In this document: positions 1 through 9,489 of the stretch, in pieces
How the letters are laid out: each line of letters opens with the position of its first letter
Numbering within the stretch: position 1 is the stretch's first letter
NCBI GenBank assembly: GCA_030830105.1
Contig: JAURNP010000063.1
Coordinates: forward strand, 1 to 37,748
Source: Rhodothermales bacterium
Lineage (GTDB): Bacteria; Bacteroidota; Rhodothermia; Rhodothermales; UBA10348
Length of the DNA: 37,748 nt
Direction: 5' to 3'
The notes under the pieces: model-generated
The model's database searches: none
What the model saw: the letters and a program-made list of their open reading frames with translations, nothing else
Told to the model about the DNA's origin: nothing
Position numbers and translations under genes: made by a program

Positions 1-1
1 T

Positions 2-262
2 GTCCTCGTATGTATGGACATCTACCCGGCGCGTGAGGCACCTGAGCCTGGGGTGACCGGTGAATTGATTGCCGATGCGGCCCGATCGGCCGGCCACCCT
101 GCCGTCACATACGTCCCCGAGAAAGAGGACCTGGTCGACACGGTGGTCGGACTGAGCCGTCCCGGTGATGTCATCCTGACCCTGGGCGCTGGTGACATCT
201 GGCGTCAGAATCGTGCCATCGCTCAAAAAATGATCGCCATGGAGGCAGGCGAGAAATCGTGA
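2..262 (+). CDS. murC: UDP-N-acetylmuramate--L-alanine ligase, C-terminal fragment (5' truncated by window)
   Basis: Open frame from the window edge; MDIYPAREAPEPGVTGELIADA...PGDVILTLGAGDIW is typical of the MurC C-terminal domain; sits immediately upstream of ftsQ-ftsA-ftsZ with a GTGA overlap. Confidence 0.9.
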   Translation, partial: VLVCMDIYPAREAPEPGVTGELIADAARSAGHPAVTYVPEKEDLVDTVVGLSRPGDVILTLGAGDIWRQNRAIAQKMIAMEAGEKS

Positions 263-1047
263 CTGAGCATAAGCGACATATCGGCTCATGGATACTGGCC
301 ACGCTGCTGGTCCTGGTCTTGGCTGCTGGCGGGTGGACGGCCTGGCAGTGGGTGCAGCAAGTCACCTTGCAGGAAGTACGGATCAGTGGCCATGTAAACG
401 TGCAGGATGAAGAGGTGCTGGATCTGCTGCGTGTCGATACGGGTCTGGTGATGTTCGATATCAATGCTGTGATACTCGAGGACCGCGTGGTGCGTCACCC
501 TTGGATTCGGCAAGCGGATGTGGCACGGCTACCCTCGGGTATTCTGGATATTTCAATCGAAGAGCGAACTCCCGTGGCCATGCTGATGAGCACCGATGGT
601 CATGTTGACTACTGGGTTGATGCTGAAGGCTGGCGACTGCCGGTGACGGGGCGCGCCCGCTATGACGTTCCCCTGCTATACGCTGTGCCACAGAATTGGC
701 ACCCGATGCAGCCGCTGGCCCATGGGCCAACCCGGGAGTTGATCCGTGATCTCGACAACGCTGGCCGCCGCATGGATGCGCTCTTCTCGGAATTCGTTTG
801 GGGAGCAGACGGATGGACCGTCCATCTCACGCCGGCCCCACCGCATGGGAGCATACCCGCATTGCTTGGCGAGTTTGGATATGCCGCCAAGTTTGAAGTA
901 TTGCTCGGATTTTGGGATCAGCAGGTCCTTCAGTACGCCAACAAGATTTACGACCGTGTAGACCTCCGTTTTGACAGCCAAGTCGTCGTAGAGGAACGCC
1001 CTCGACCAGGGTATGCCAACGACTTAACCAACAACAACAATGAGTGA
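259..1047 (+). CDS. ftsQ: Cell division protein FtsQ (N-terminal TM, POTRA/FtsQ domain)
   Basis: GTG start overlapping the murC stop; N-terminal TM helix, then VTLQEVRISGHVNVQDEEVLDLL...HPWIRQADVARLPSGILDISIEERTPVA; position between murC and ftsA. Confidence 0.9.
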   Translation: MTEHKRHIGSWILATLLVLVLAAGGWTAWQWVQQVTLQEVRISGHVNVQDEEVLDLLRVDTGLVMFDINAVILEDRVVRHPWIRQADVARLPSGILDISIEERTPVAMLMSTDGHVDYWVDAEGWRLPVTGRARYDVPLLYAVPQNWHPMQPLAHGPTRELIRDLDNAGRRMDALFSEFVWGADGWTVHLTPAPPHGSIPALLGEFGYAAKFEVLLGFWDQQVLQYANKIYDRVDLRFDSQVVVEERPRPGYANDLTNNNNE

Positions 1048-2302
1048 CAAAATTGTCGTCGGACTGGATATAGGTACAACCAAGGTATGTGCCGTTGTCG
1101 CGACATCAGATGAGCTGAATCGCGTTCAGGTCCTAGGGGTCGGTGTAGCCGAATCCGAGGGGCTCAATCGTGGAGTCGTGGTCAACATCGACAAGACGGT
1201 GGCAGCGGTACGCGAGTCCATCGAAGAGGCCGAGCGTATGGCCGGCGTGACGGTGCGCAACGTGATTGTGGGTATCGCTGGCGATCATGTTCAGAGCTTC
1301 CAGTCGCGCGGTGTCATCACCATTTCTGGTCGCGAAGGCGAAATCACAGAAGCAGATGTCCAGCGACTGCTCGAGGACACAACCCATGTGGCCATGCCGG
1401 CCGACCGCGAGATCTTGCACGTCATCCCTCAGGAGTTCATCGTTGACGGTCAGGACGGCGTGGCCGATCCAGTCGGTATGAGCGGTGTGCGTCTTGAAGC
1501 CAATGTGCACATCATCACAGGCCTTGTCTCCGCGGCCAAGAATATTTATCGCTGCGTAGAAAAAGCCGGGTATGAAGTAGCCGACATCGTCCTGGAACCG
1601 TTGGGTTCTTCGTTCGCCGTCCTTCATCAGGATGAGAAGGAAGTAGGTGTGGCGCTGATCGATATAGGCGGCGGTACGACGGATATCGCTGTATTCGAGG
1701 ATAACACGATTCGCCACACGGCTGTAGTGGCCGTAGCGGGCAACAAGGTCACGGATGATATCCGAAAAGGCCTGGGCGTGATGCGTGATCAGGCCGAAGC
1801 GCTCAAATGTGAGTTTGGAACGGCGATCGTAGAAATGGCGCCGGAAGAGGAAATCGCAATTCCGGGTGTAGGCGGCCGCAACGAAAAGCGGGTTGGGCGC
1901 TCGACGCTGGCCCAGATCATTCAGCCGCGGCTCGAAGAGATCCTCGAGATTGCAGCTATCGAAATCAAACGCAGTGGTTTCGCCCGCCATCTCTCCGCTG
2001 GAGCGGTGCTCACCGGGGGAGGCTCGATGACTACAGGAACGGCCGAACTGGCCACCGAAATTTTGGGAATAGATGCCAGGATCGGGAGGCCCATGGGTCT
2101 CACTGCCGGGTTGGTCCAGGAAGTATCTGATCCCAAATACGCAACCGGTGTGGGGCTCGTGCTCTACGGACTCCGCCCGGAAATGATTGGAAACACACCA
2201 TTCAGGACGAATCATCTGGACGCAACGAATCCCTCGACCGGGGGAGACAATGTGGTCCGGAAGATTAAAAACGCCATGATGGGGTGGTTCAATGAACTCT
2301 AA
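1040..2302 (+). CDS. ftsA: Cell division protein FtsA
   Basis: Actin-fold motifs VGLDIGTTKVCAVVA, ALIDIGGGTTDIAVF, GAVLTGGGSMTTG; overlaps the ftsQ 3' end. Confidence 0.97.
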   Translation: MSDKIVVGLDIGTTKVCAVVATSDELNRVQVLGVGVAESEGLNRGVVVNIDKTVAAVRESIEEAERMAGVTVRNVIVGIAGDHVQSFQSRGVITISGREGEITEADVQRLLEDTTHVAMPADREILHVIPQEFIVDGQDGVADPVGMSGVRLEANVHIITGLVSAAKNIYRCVEKAGYEVADIVLEPLGSSFAVLHQDEKEVGVALIDIGGGTTDIAVFEDNTIRHTAVVAVAGNKVTDDIRKGLGVMRDQAEALKCEFGTAIVEMAPEEEIAIPGVGGRNEKRVGRSTLAQIIQPRLEEILEIAAIEIKRSGFARHLSAGAVLTGGGSMTTGTAELATEILGIDARIGRPMGLTAGLVQEVSDPKYATGVGLVLYGLRPEMIGNTPFRTNHLDATNPSTGGDNVVRKIKNAMMGWFNEL

Positions 2303-2376
2303 CCCGAGCACCATGTCGGACCGATCGCTCAATCGATCCGGCCATTTTACAGCCAATAAGTTCTTCGGAGGAATCC

Positions 2377-3648
2377 ATGGATAACAATTTATTCAGTAGT
2401 CATTTCGCGTTTGACGACGCCGCAAATGAAGAGGCCAAAATCTGCGTTGTAGGCGTGGGTGGCGGTGGCGGAAACGCCGTAAATAACATGATCAGCAAGG
2501 GAATTACGGGGGTGGACTTCTATGCCATCAACACCGATTCCCAGGCTTTGGACGCCAACCAGGCTCCGTTCAAAATCCAGGCTGGACGCGGCCTGACGAA
2601 GGGACTGGGAGCTGGGGCACGTCCCGGCGTTGGTGCCGAAGCAGTTGAGGAAAGCCGTCACGAACTGGAAGAGGCGATTCGCGGGTTCGATATGGTATTC
2701 ATCACCGCGGGTATGGGTGGTGGTACCGGAACGGGCGGTGCCCCCATTGTGGCTGCCATTTGCAAGGATCTTGGCATTCTGTCCGTGGCTATTGTGACAA
2801 AGCCATTCGTCTGCGAGGGCCCGAGACGATCCAAGTCAGCCGAGGCAGGAATCGAGCTGCTTAAGCAGAATGTAGACACGCTAATCATTATCCCGAATGA
2901 GCGATTGCTCGACATAGCGGGAGAAGACACGTCCATGCTGGAGGCATTCGGAAAGGCCGACGACGTGCTCTATAACGCTACGCGTGGCATTTCCGACCTG
3001 ATCACGGTCCATGGCCTGATCAACCTGGACTTCGCTGACGTCAAGACGACAATGCGCAGCGGAGGAACGGCCTTGATGGGCGCGGCCATGGCGTCCGGCG
3101 AGAACCGGGCCGAGCGCGCAGCGCGCGAGGCCCTCTCAAGCCCATTGCTTGATGGCCTGACCATCAACGGTGCACGCAACGTCCTGGTAAATATCACCGC
3201 TGGTCCGAGCCTCGGTATTCGTGAGGCCACACAGGCTACGGCTATTATCCAAGAAGAGGCGGGCGATGACGTCGAAGTCATCTTCGGTACGGTGATTGAT
3301 GAGCAGATGGGCGACGAACTCCGTATTACTGTGATTGCTACCGGCTTCGAAAAGTCCGCAGCCAACATGCCTCCGCGCAAACGTCAGGTCGAGCTTGACG
3401 TTCGGACGTACACGCAGAACCCTATCCCTTACAAAGGGGAGGAAGGACTCAAAACGTTGGACAAGCCGGCTTTTGAGCGTCGTGGTGCCTCCCTGAGTGT
3501 GGGCGACGGCGATGGAGGCCGAGCCGAGGAGGCCAAAGAGGTACCGACGCGCGTGCGTCTACTGACCGCAGACGATATCTCGAACAAAGACGAAGAGGGT
3601 GATGCCGACAGCGACGTCCCCGCCTTCCTTCGCAAGATGATGGACTGA
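2377..3648 (+). CDS. ftsZ: Cell division protein FtsZ
   Basis: Tubulin motif GMGGGTGTGGAPIVA, N-terminal VGGGGGNAVNNM, C-terminal conserved peptide DVPAFLRKMMD. Confidence 0.98.
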   Translation: MDNNLFSSHFAFDDAANEEAKICVVGVGGGGGNAVNNMISKGITGVDFYAINTDSQALDANQAPFKIQAGRGLTKGLGAGARPGVGAEAVEESRHELEEAIRGFDMVFITAGMGGGTGTGGAPIVAAICKDLGILSVAIVTKPFVCEGPRRSKSAEAGIELLKQNVDTLIIIPNERLLDIAGEDTSMLEAFGKADDVLYNATRGISDLITVHGLINLDFADVKTTMRSGGTALMGAAMASGENRAERAAREALSSPLLDGLTINGARNVLVNITAGPSLGIREATQATAIIQEEAGDDVEVIFGTVIDEQMGDELRITVIATGFEKSAANMPPRKRQVELDVRTYTQNPIPYKGEEGLKTLDKPAFERRGASLSVGDGDGGRAEEAKEVPTRVRLLTADDISNKDEEGDADSDVPAFLRKMMD

Positions 3649-3753
3649 TGGACATTCCATTTCGGGGACGATGTCATCGCCGCACCTCCGAAGGTGGCGG
3701 GTGGCTGAGTGCCTCGATAGAGATCGAATCGTTCACGTTCAGCCTTGTGCTGT

Positions 3754-3784
3754 GACCGACCCCTGAGCAAGGTCGGTTCCTTTC
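3754..3784 (+). terminator. Weak terminator-like hairpin downstream of ftsZ
   Basis: ACCGACC (3755-3761) / GGTCGGT (3771-3777) followed by TCCTTTCT. Confidence 0.4.
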
Positions 3785-3835
3785 TGATACTCGTGGGCTG
3801 TAGGAGTTTCAGGTGTGAATGGTTCGGTATGGAGC

Positions 3836-3871
3836 GCGCGGGCCCTCGAAAGGGGGCCCGCGCCTTTTTTT
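3836..3871 (+). terminator. Strong Rho-independent terminator after ftsZ
   Basis: GCGCGGGCCC (3836-3845) / GGGCCCGCGC (3854-3863), then C and seven T (3865-3871). Confidence 0.9.
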
Positions 3872-4002
3872 GTCCCGCCCAGCAACTCTTATTTTCCATC
3901 GCCCAGGTGATGTTGTCGTAGCGTCCGTGTGGCATCCTCGTCTCGCATTCGTATCGTCTTCGAGTCGGCGCCACGAAGGACCTTCATTCTCTACCACCCT
4001 CG

Positions 4003-5694
4003 ATGCGCACACCCGTGCAAAGACCCTTTCGCCTGCTGTTCCTCGTCCTTCTTCTCCTTGCGGGAGGGAAGAGTGCAGTACATGCACAGACCTCATCGGT
4101 ACGTGCCGTCTCCGGAAATACCGGGAGCACACCGGTCATCGGTGTGGATTGGATCGCAACAGGTGATTTCGGCGATGCCGCCAGTGTCCTCGTTGAAATC
4201 TCAGAGGTTGGCTTCACAGCTGTCCGCATGCCACCGGTCTTTGACCGGGATTTCTTCACTCTGGCTGATACCCTGGGATTGACGCTGTACATCGATTTGC
4301 CCTTCATGCAGCTGCCATCTCACTCGCTGCGCAGGGCCCTCTCAGAGGCTGATTCATTACTGACGCTGGTGCTGAGCGCTGGACAGGGGCATCAATCTGC
4401 CGGCCCCATCGGTATCGCACTTCTCTCAGATACCCGATCCCTTCAGGCGTGTGAAGCCATCGGTACGCTGGCTGAAAGAGTCAGAGCCGCAGGTCGGCAA
4501 GCCTACTACACGACTCTCTTTTTGGAAGGAGACCGCTGCGCCGACCGGGTGGACTTCGTATTGATCGATCAATTAAGGCCGTTCGGGGATGTGGATAGGC
4601 TGGGAGACGTTCTTCGCCATGAGGTACCCGATGGAACACCGATGGGATTGGCAGGCGTCGGCTCCTCAGTCAACGACGATGTCCAAGGTGGTTGGTCTGT
4701 TTCCGGCAGCAAGGAGGCGCAGGCGCGCTACATGGAAAGGGCGCTCAAGACATTACGCGCCTCCCGCCTGCCGTACGTTTTCGTTCACCGCTGGCGCGAC
4801 CAAGTGAAGGGAGGTGCCGAATTGCCCGATCCGTGGGGTCGCTCCTACGGTCTTTACACGAGCGAGTCGGACCCGCGCCCTTCCCTTCAGGTCGTGCGTG
4901 GCATTTTGCGTGGCATTCAGGATACTTTTGCCTTTCCGGAAGGTCAGGATAGCGAGGAGGGGCGTCCTTGGTTCCCCGTTCTCGGCTGGCTCATGATCAG
5001 CTTGACGGCGCTCATGTACGCGGGAAGTCCACGATTCCGCAGCATGATTCCGCGCTATTTCTTTGCCCACGGCTTCTTCAGAAATGCCGTACGCGAGGCT
5101 CGGGAAGTATTGCCGCTGACCAGTACGGCAATTCTTACCGTCACCGGATTATCCATTGGGTTGATCGGATCGTTCATCATCACAGGGCTGCAGGATCTTC
5201 CCCTGACCATTCATTGGTATCGTATGCTGCAGGAGCCAACCCGCGCTTCGGTAACCGCCATTCTGAACGTTCCCTTCGTCCTGACTGTGCTTATTGGCAG
5301 CATGACCCTTATTTCGACGTCGGTCTGGATGGGAGGATGGATGGCATTGACAGGAAGAAGGGCCCGCCTGTTACCGAGTCAAGCGCTCATGCTCGCTTCC
5401 TGGCCCCGCTGGCAAGTACTGGTCCTCCTTCCGCTGGCCATGACCCTTCATGCCACGCCCAGCATTCCGCTGTGGTCCATTATTGCGCTGGCTGTCGGTT
5501 GGATGACCACGGCGTTCTGGGCTACTATACGAACGACGTACGATCTGTACAAAATAACCAGTGTATCGCCAGTAGCAGCCTTCCTGGCGTGGGTACTTCA
5601 TCCGCTGGTTCTGGGTACGCTGGTGGCCCTTGGCTGGTCGCTGCTCAACTGGGAGCACGTTCGGTTCGCCTGGCACTTATTGCTGGCTGCCTGA
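4003..5694 (+). CDS. Signal-peptide protein with TIM-barrel (GH2/GH5-like) N-terminal half and polytopic membrane (Yip1-like) C-terminal half
   Basis: Signal peptide FRLLFLVLLLLAGGKSAVHAQ; extracytoplasmic barrel-like region (PVIGVDWIATGDFGDAA...FTAVRMPP...LGLTLYIDLPF...FVHRWRDQ) followed by about 6 hydrophobic helices. Confidence 0.6.
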   Translation: MRTPVQRPFRLLFLVLLLLAGGKSAVHAQTSSVRAVSGNTGSTPVIGVDWIATGDFGDAASVLVEISEVGFTAVRMPPVFDRDFFTLADTLGLTLYIDLPFMQLPSHSLRRALSEADSLLTLVLSAGQGHQSAGPIGIALLSDTRSLQACEAIGTLAERVRAAGRQAYYTTLFLEGDRCADRVDFVLIDQLRPFGDVDRLGDVLRHEVPDGTPMGLAGVGSSVNDDVQGGWSVSGSKEAQARYMERALKTLRASRLPYVFVHRWRDQVKGGAELPDPWGRSYGLYTSESDPRPSLQVVRGILRGIQDTFAFPEGQDSEEGRPWFPVLGWLMISLTALMYAGSPRFRSMIPRYFFAHGFFRNAVREAREVLPLTSTAILTVTGLSIGLIGSFIITGLQDLPLTIHWYRMLQEPTRASVTAILNVPFVLTVLIGSMTLISTSVWMGGWMALTGRRARLLPSQALMLASWPRWQVLVLLPLAMTLHATPSIPLWSIIALAVGWMTTAFWATIRTTYDLYKITSVSPVAAFLAWVLHPLVLGTLVALGWSLLNWEHVRFAWHLLLAA

Positions 5695-5757
5695 AACTTT
5701 AAATCGCCTGAAGTCCGAGTCGCCTGAAGCGCCGCTCCGACCATGAGAGAGACTCGC

Positions 5758-6753
5758 TCAGCGCGCCGAAACCGAAACAGAAAAACCGGCTTGCTCGCCA
5801 TCTCCACCGGCACTCGCTCCCTTCATCGCACTCTCCCACAGCCGATCGGCCAGGTCGAAGAAGGGCTGCTTATGGTGCATCCAGCCAAAGTGGAGGGCAT
5901 ACGGCGTAACCCACATGTAATCACCCCGCCCGGGGAAGCGGGCAAAGAGTCGAACCAATCCATCTCGAAGGCCGTGCATAGGAAGGCCCCGAAGGCCGTG
6001 CACGAAGTCATCCGCGTAATGGCGGCATCGAACCGTTTCGAAGTCGTGATCGTGCTCGACGAACCCTTCAATAAAGTCCAGCTGGGGGCTGTCCTGACCC
6101 TGGAACCAGTCGAATATCGGTAGGTCCAGATAGCTCATGGCCATGGCCAGGCTCCACTCGCAGCTTTCCTCTGAGCGTCCCTCGTCGAGTCGACTGCGGA
6201 AATGGGTCTCCGGACGACGGGAAAGGAAATCCCGGGCCGCCGTCATCACTTCACCGACGGCACGCTCTCCTGACGTATAAATCATGCCGGCTTGAACCCG
6301 GGGCAGATAGGTAAGGCCGAATCGCCGCATCGTGCGTCTTCGACGATCGAGCAATCGATCCGCAAGAATGCCCAGGCCCTTTGGTCCACCAAACCAGAAA
6401 TCTGCTTTATGCAGTCCTGTGGCTGTGAATTCGTAGGTAGCCAAACGCGTCCAAAGCGGATCGGGATCTCGGCACCAGACGATGTCCGAGTCCACATAGA
6501 GGTTACGATCGAAGGGCCGGAATCTGTCCAGGTTGTGCTTGAATCCGACGATGGACTGGTGATCTTTGGGTAATTCCTCGAGAACCGCAAAGAGATGATC
6601 CAGCTCTACTTCCCGCAGACGGGCAATCTGCGAGGGGTCCGCGTACAGCGCAACCGGTCGATGCACATCGTACCGACGAAGCGTCAGTACGGAAGCAACG
6701 GCGTGGCGCAGATACTTTTCCGTTCCGTAGGTGTGGAGTACGTAGCCTTCCAC
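5758..6753 (-). CDS. Glycosyltransferase (nucleotide-diphospho-sugar transferase fold)
   Basis: DxD-type motif NLYVDSDIVW, N-terminal YVLHTYGTEKYLRHAVASVLTLRRY. Confidence 0.65.
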   Translation of the reverse strand: MEGYVLHTYGTEKYLRHAVASVLTLRRYDVHRPVALYADPSQIARLREVELDHLFAVLEELPKDHQSIVGFKHNLDRFRPFDRNLYVDSDIVWCRDPDPLWTRLATYEFTATGLHKADFWFGGPKGLGILADRLLDRRRRTMRRFGLTYLPRVQAGMIYTSGERAVGEVMTAARDFLSRRPETHFRSRLDEGRSEESCEWSLAMAMSYLDLPIFDWFQGQDSPQLDFIEGFVEHDHDFETVRCRHYADDFVHGLRGLPMHGLRDGLVRLFARFPGRGDYMWVTPYALHFGWMHHKQPFFDLADRLWESAMKGASAGGDGEQAGFSVSVSAR

Positions 6754-6906
6754 GTGACGAACCCTTTGTTACAAGCGTGACAATCGATCTTCGATCGGAT
6801 GCGAACGCGGCCAGCAGGGTATTGTTCGAAACAGGCCTTATTCCACTTCCAGGCTCGATTCTGGCGATGCCACCTCTATCGTTGCCCTCTGTCCGGGGGC
6901 TCTCGA

Positions 6907-7524
6907 TCAGGACTCTGATTGATTCCGTTCAAGTCGCTTGTTCAGATTCTCCATGAGTGCGTCAAACCCCCACTTGCGTACATAGGACTGAAACGAGCGG
7001 CTGTAGCCCTCGACCGTGCTGACCTCGTCAAGTACGACATCCGTGGCCAGCCAATCTTCTCCCGAGCGACGCAGCGCATACTCGACCACGGTGGGTACTT
7101 CCTTGTACACGGTTGTTGTGATGACCTGCGCATCATCTCCGGAGACAGTGATTTCCTCGTAGGTCACGTTCGCGCGGTAGATATCAACGTCCGCCAGGCT
7201 TTGATAGCGCACGATTTCAGCGAACACTTCCACGAACTCCTGCTGTTGATCGGCTGTTATCTCGTTCCAGTGACGGCCCAACGCCTCGCGCCCCATGGAG
7301 TCGAAATCGAACATGTCATTGACGGCTGCACGCAAGGCGTCCATCTGCGCATCACTAAGTTCCTCGTCATTGCCCAGGAGCTGTTTGATATCGGCTTCGC
7401 GCTGTTCGAGCATGACCCGGATTGCCTGGTCTTCGCCGGCTTGACGCGCAGCTGCTGTCTCTGCGGAGATGCTGGTGACTAGAATCGTCAGCAGCAAGAG
7501 GAAAGTGTTCAGTCGGGTGGACAT
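6907..7524 (-). CDS. MlaC/Ttg2D-family phospholipid-binding (toluene tolerance) protein
   Basis: MSTRLNTFLLLLTILVTSISAETAAARQ signal peptide; FDFDSMGREALGRHWNEITADQQQEFVEVFAEIV...SYVRKWGFDALMENLNKRLE matches the MlaC family pattern. The ORF track extends to 7569, but the signal peptide supports a start at 7524. Confidence 0.85.
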   Translation of the reverse strand: MSTRLNTFLLLLTILVTSISAETAAARQAGEDQAIRVMLEQREADIKQLLGNDEELSDAQMDALRAAVNDMFDFDSMGREALGRHWNEITADQQQEFVEVFAEIVRYQSLADVDIYRANVTYEEITVSGDDAQVITTTVYKEVPTVVEYALRRSGEDWLATDVVLDEVSTVEGYSRSFQSYVRKWGFDALMENLNKRLERNQSES

Positions 7525-7584
7525 GGTATCGGTGGGATCGGGCGATTTCAGCCCAAAATCGGTTATCAAAAGGATTCTACTAAC

Positions 7585-9009
7585 CTAGAGTCCAAGGAGT
7601 GTGCCATCCTGCATGGCCACCTGGAGTTGTCCGGTTTTTCGCAGGAGTCGGATGATGGCCACATTCAGGTTGAAGACCGTCTGCTCTCGCTGAGCTCGTA
7701 GGCTGAGGTTGTCCCTCACCGCGCGAACCAGGTTTTCGGTATCACCGAGATCCAGATCAAAGTTGATCTGCTCATCGCGAAGCCAGCGCTTCGAAATGAG
7801 AAGGGCCTCCTCGCGTGCGGACACAGCTGATTGGGCTATCAGGACTTTCCGGTAGGCTTCTTCCACCTCGAACAGGATCAACTGCCGGAGGGCTTCCTCC
7901 TGAGAACGGACTTCGGCACGCTGCGCTTGCGCTTGCCGCACTTTAGCCCGGGTCTGGGAGAAATTCAGGTTCTGCTGCACGACCAGGCCAGCCCGAACTC
8001 CACGGGAAAGGAAAGGGTCGCTCACGTAGGGATTGCGCTGGCGCTCGCGGCCTGCAGCATATGCCCATTTGCCCGTAAGCCCCAGGAAGAGTTTCGGGAA
8101 GTAGTCCGACTGGGCCACTTCGACCAGCGCGGATCTAGCCAAAACGCCGGCATCCGCCTGTCTCACTTCCGGTCGATCCGAAATCGCAATGCTTTGCCAG
8201 ACTTCGAGTGATTTCATATCGATAGCAATCGGGTCAAGTACCTGATTGCGGGTCTCGACACTTTGCCCATCGGCCAGGAAGAGTTGCCGTGACAACGCAG
8301 CGCGGGCCAGCTTTCGACTTTCTTCCACTTCAACCACACGCTGCAAGAACTCCTGTTCGGTGATCTCAACCTGGAAGAGGTCTGCATAATCCACATCCGA
8401 GGCTCCTTCTTCGAGCAACCGGTCGATTTCATTTTTTGCCTGTTCGACAATATCACCAGACTCCCGGGTCAGTCGACCCAGGGCGTCGGCCAACTGAAGG
8501 CTGTAATACAATTCTGCCGTGCGGGCAAGCACCTCGTCTTCCGTAACCCGGACACCTGCTGCGTCCAGATCGAGCCCGGCCCGTGCTGCCTCAATGGAAG
8601 ATCCGAGCTCCCCCCATGTCCACAAGGGCTGAATAGCCTCGAATTCAATCCGGTTGAACGGAGAGAGGTCGTCCCAGTCATTTCGCACATCCGGGTCGAG
8701 GTACAGTCGGTTCGCAGCTGTGTTGTTCGGGTTATCCAGGGCCGGTGCAAAGGAATGGGCCGATGTGGCGGAGAAGTCTGTCAGAAAGCGCGACGTACGC
8801 GCAAGGGACAGTCGCGCGTCCGAAAAGGCCCGCTTTGCCTCGGCAGCGTCCACTTCAGGGCTGACCTCGAGGGAGCGATCGAGTGCTTCAGACAGATCAA
8901 CCAGCATCGTGTCTGCGGCCTGACGCCCCAGGGCAGAGCAAGGAAGGAGGAGCAGGCAAACAAGAGCCGGCAAGAGCAAGAGTCGAGTAGACAGACGCAC
9001 GGGCAGCAA
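7585..9009 (-). CDS. TolC-family outer membrane efflux protein
   Basis: Signal peptide then repeated helical OEP pattern (DLSEALDRSLEVSPEVDAAEAKRAFSDARLSLARTS...; FNLNVAIIRLLRKTGQL). Start codon is TTG 9009 or nearby GTG 9000. Confidence 0.85.
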   Translation of the reverse strand: MLPVRLSTRLLLLPALVCLLLLPCSALGRQAADTMLVDLSEALDRSLEVSPEVDAAEAKRAFSDARLSLARTSRFLTDFSATSAHSFAPALDNPNNTAANRLYLDPDVRNDWDDLSPFNRIEFEAIQPLWTWGELGSSIEAARAGLDLDAAGVRVTEDEVLARTAELYYSLQLADALGRLTRESGDIVEQAKNEIDRLLEEGASDVDYADLFQVEITEQEFLQRVVEVEESRKLARAALSRQLFLADGQSVETRNQVLDPIAIDMKSLEVWQSIAISDRPEVRQADAGVLARSALVEVAQSDYFPKLFLGLTGKWAYAAGRERQRNPYVSDPFLSRGVRAGLVVQQNLNFSQTRAKVRQAQAQRAEVRSQEEALRQLILFEVEEAYRKVLIAQSAVSAREEALLISKRWLRDEQINFDLDLGDTENLVRAVRDNLSLRAQREQTVFNLNVAIIRLLRKTGQLQVAMQDGTLLGL

Positions 9010-9127
9010 GGGCCAATGGGAAAGGGACGAGAGTGCAACAAACGATGCGGATGTACACGAAGTTCTTGACGCGGTGAGGACCCATGTGGTAACTTTTGAG
9101 CAGCTCTTTGTAAATCATTCGACGGAC

Positions 9128-9345
9128 GCAATCAGGAGAGATAATTTCTCTGATTGCAGGGAATCCGGTCCGATACCGTTTCGCGGAAATCGGGAATCCG
9201 GAGCTGTGCCCGCAACTGTAAGTGATGCGCTGCGCCTTGTTGATTGGAACGACCACTGATGCTCCGGCCTGAATGGGCGGGATCGGGAAGGTTGACCAAG
9301 AAAGGAAGCGGCCAGACTGTCACAAGCCAGGAGACCGGTCCGATG
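9128..9345 (+). promoter_or_regulatory. Cobalamin riboswitch aptamer (adenosyl/aquocobalamin, RF00174-type)
   Basis: Core motifs: GGGAATCCGGAGCTGTGCCCGCAACTGTAAG (about 9193-9223), GGGAAGGTTGAC (about 9284-9296), AAGCCAGGAGACCGGTCC (about 9324-9341); directly upstream of a BtuB-like receptor. Confidence 0.93.
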
Positions 9346-9454
9346 AATGGTGTCCACGACCTCCGGGAATAGAGGTGCCAGCACCGATGCGTCGATTTCT
9401 TCGCACCAGGCCTCCGCATATTCCGGTCGCCGGGGTCGAGCATCGCCGTTGTTC

Positions 9455-9488
9455 GGGCCTGTACCTCGTTGAGGAACAGGCCCTTTTT
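9455..9488 (+). terminator. Rho-independent terminator of the riboswitch expression platform
   Basis: GGGCCTGT (9455-9462) A CCTC (9464-9467) GTT GAGG (9471-9474) A ACAGGCCC (9476-9483) then TTTTT (9484-9488). Confidence 0.88.
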
Positions 9489-9489
9489 C

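Noticed and set aside
1133-2356. 407-aa minus-strand ORF antisense to ftsA
   Set aside because: Fully overlaps the clear FtsA coding sequence; composition looks like a shadow ORF of GC-rich coding DNA.
4968-5702. 244-aa alternate-frame ORF within 4003-5694
   Set aside because: The other frame has a coherent signal peptide and TM pattern; this one does not.
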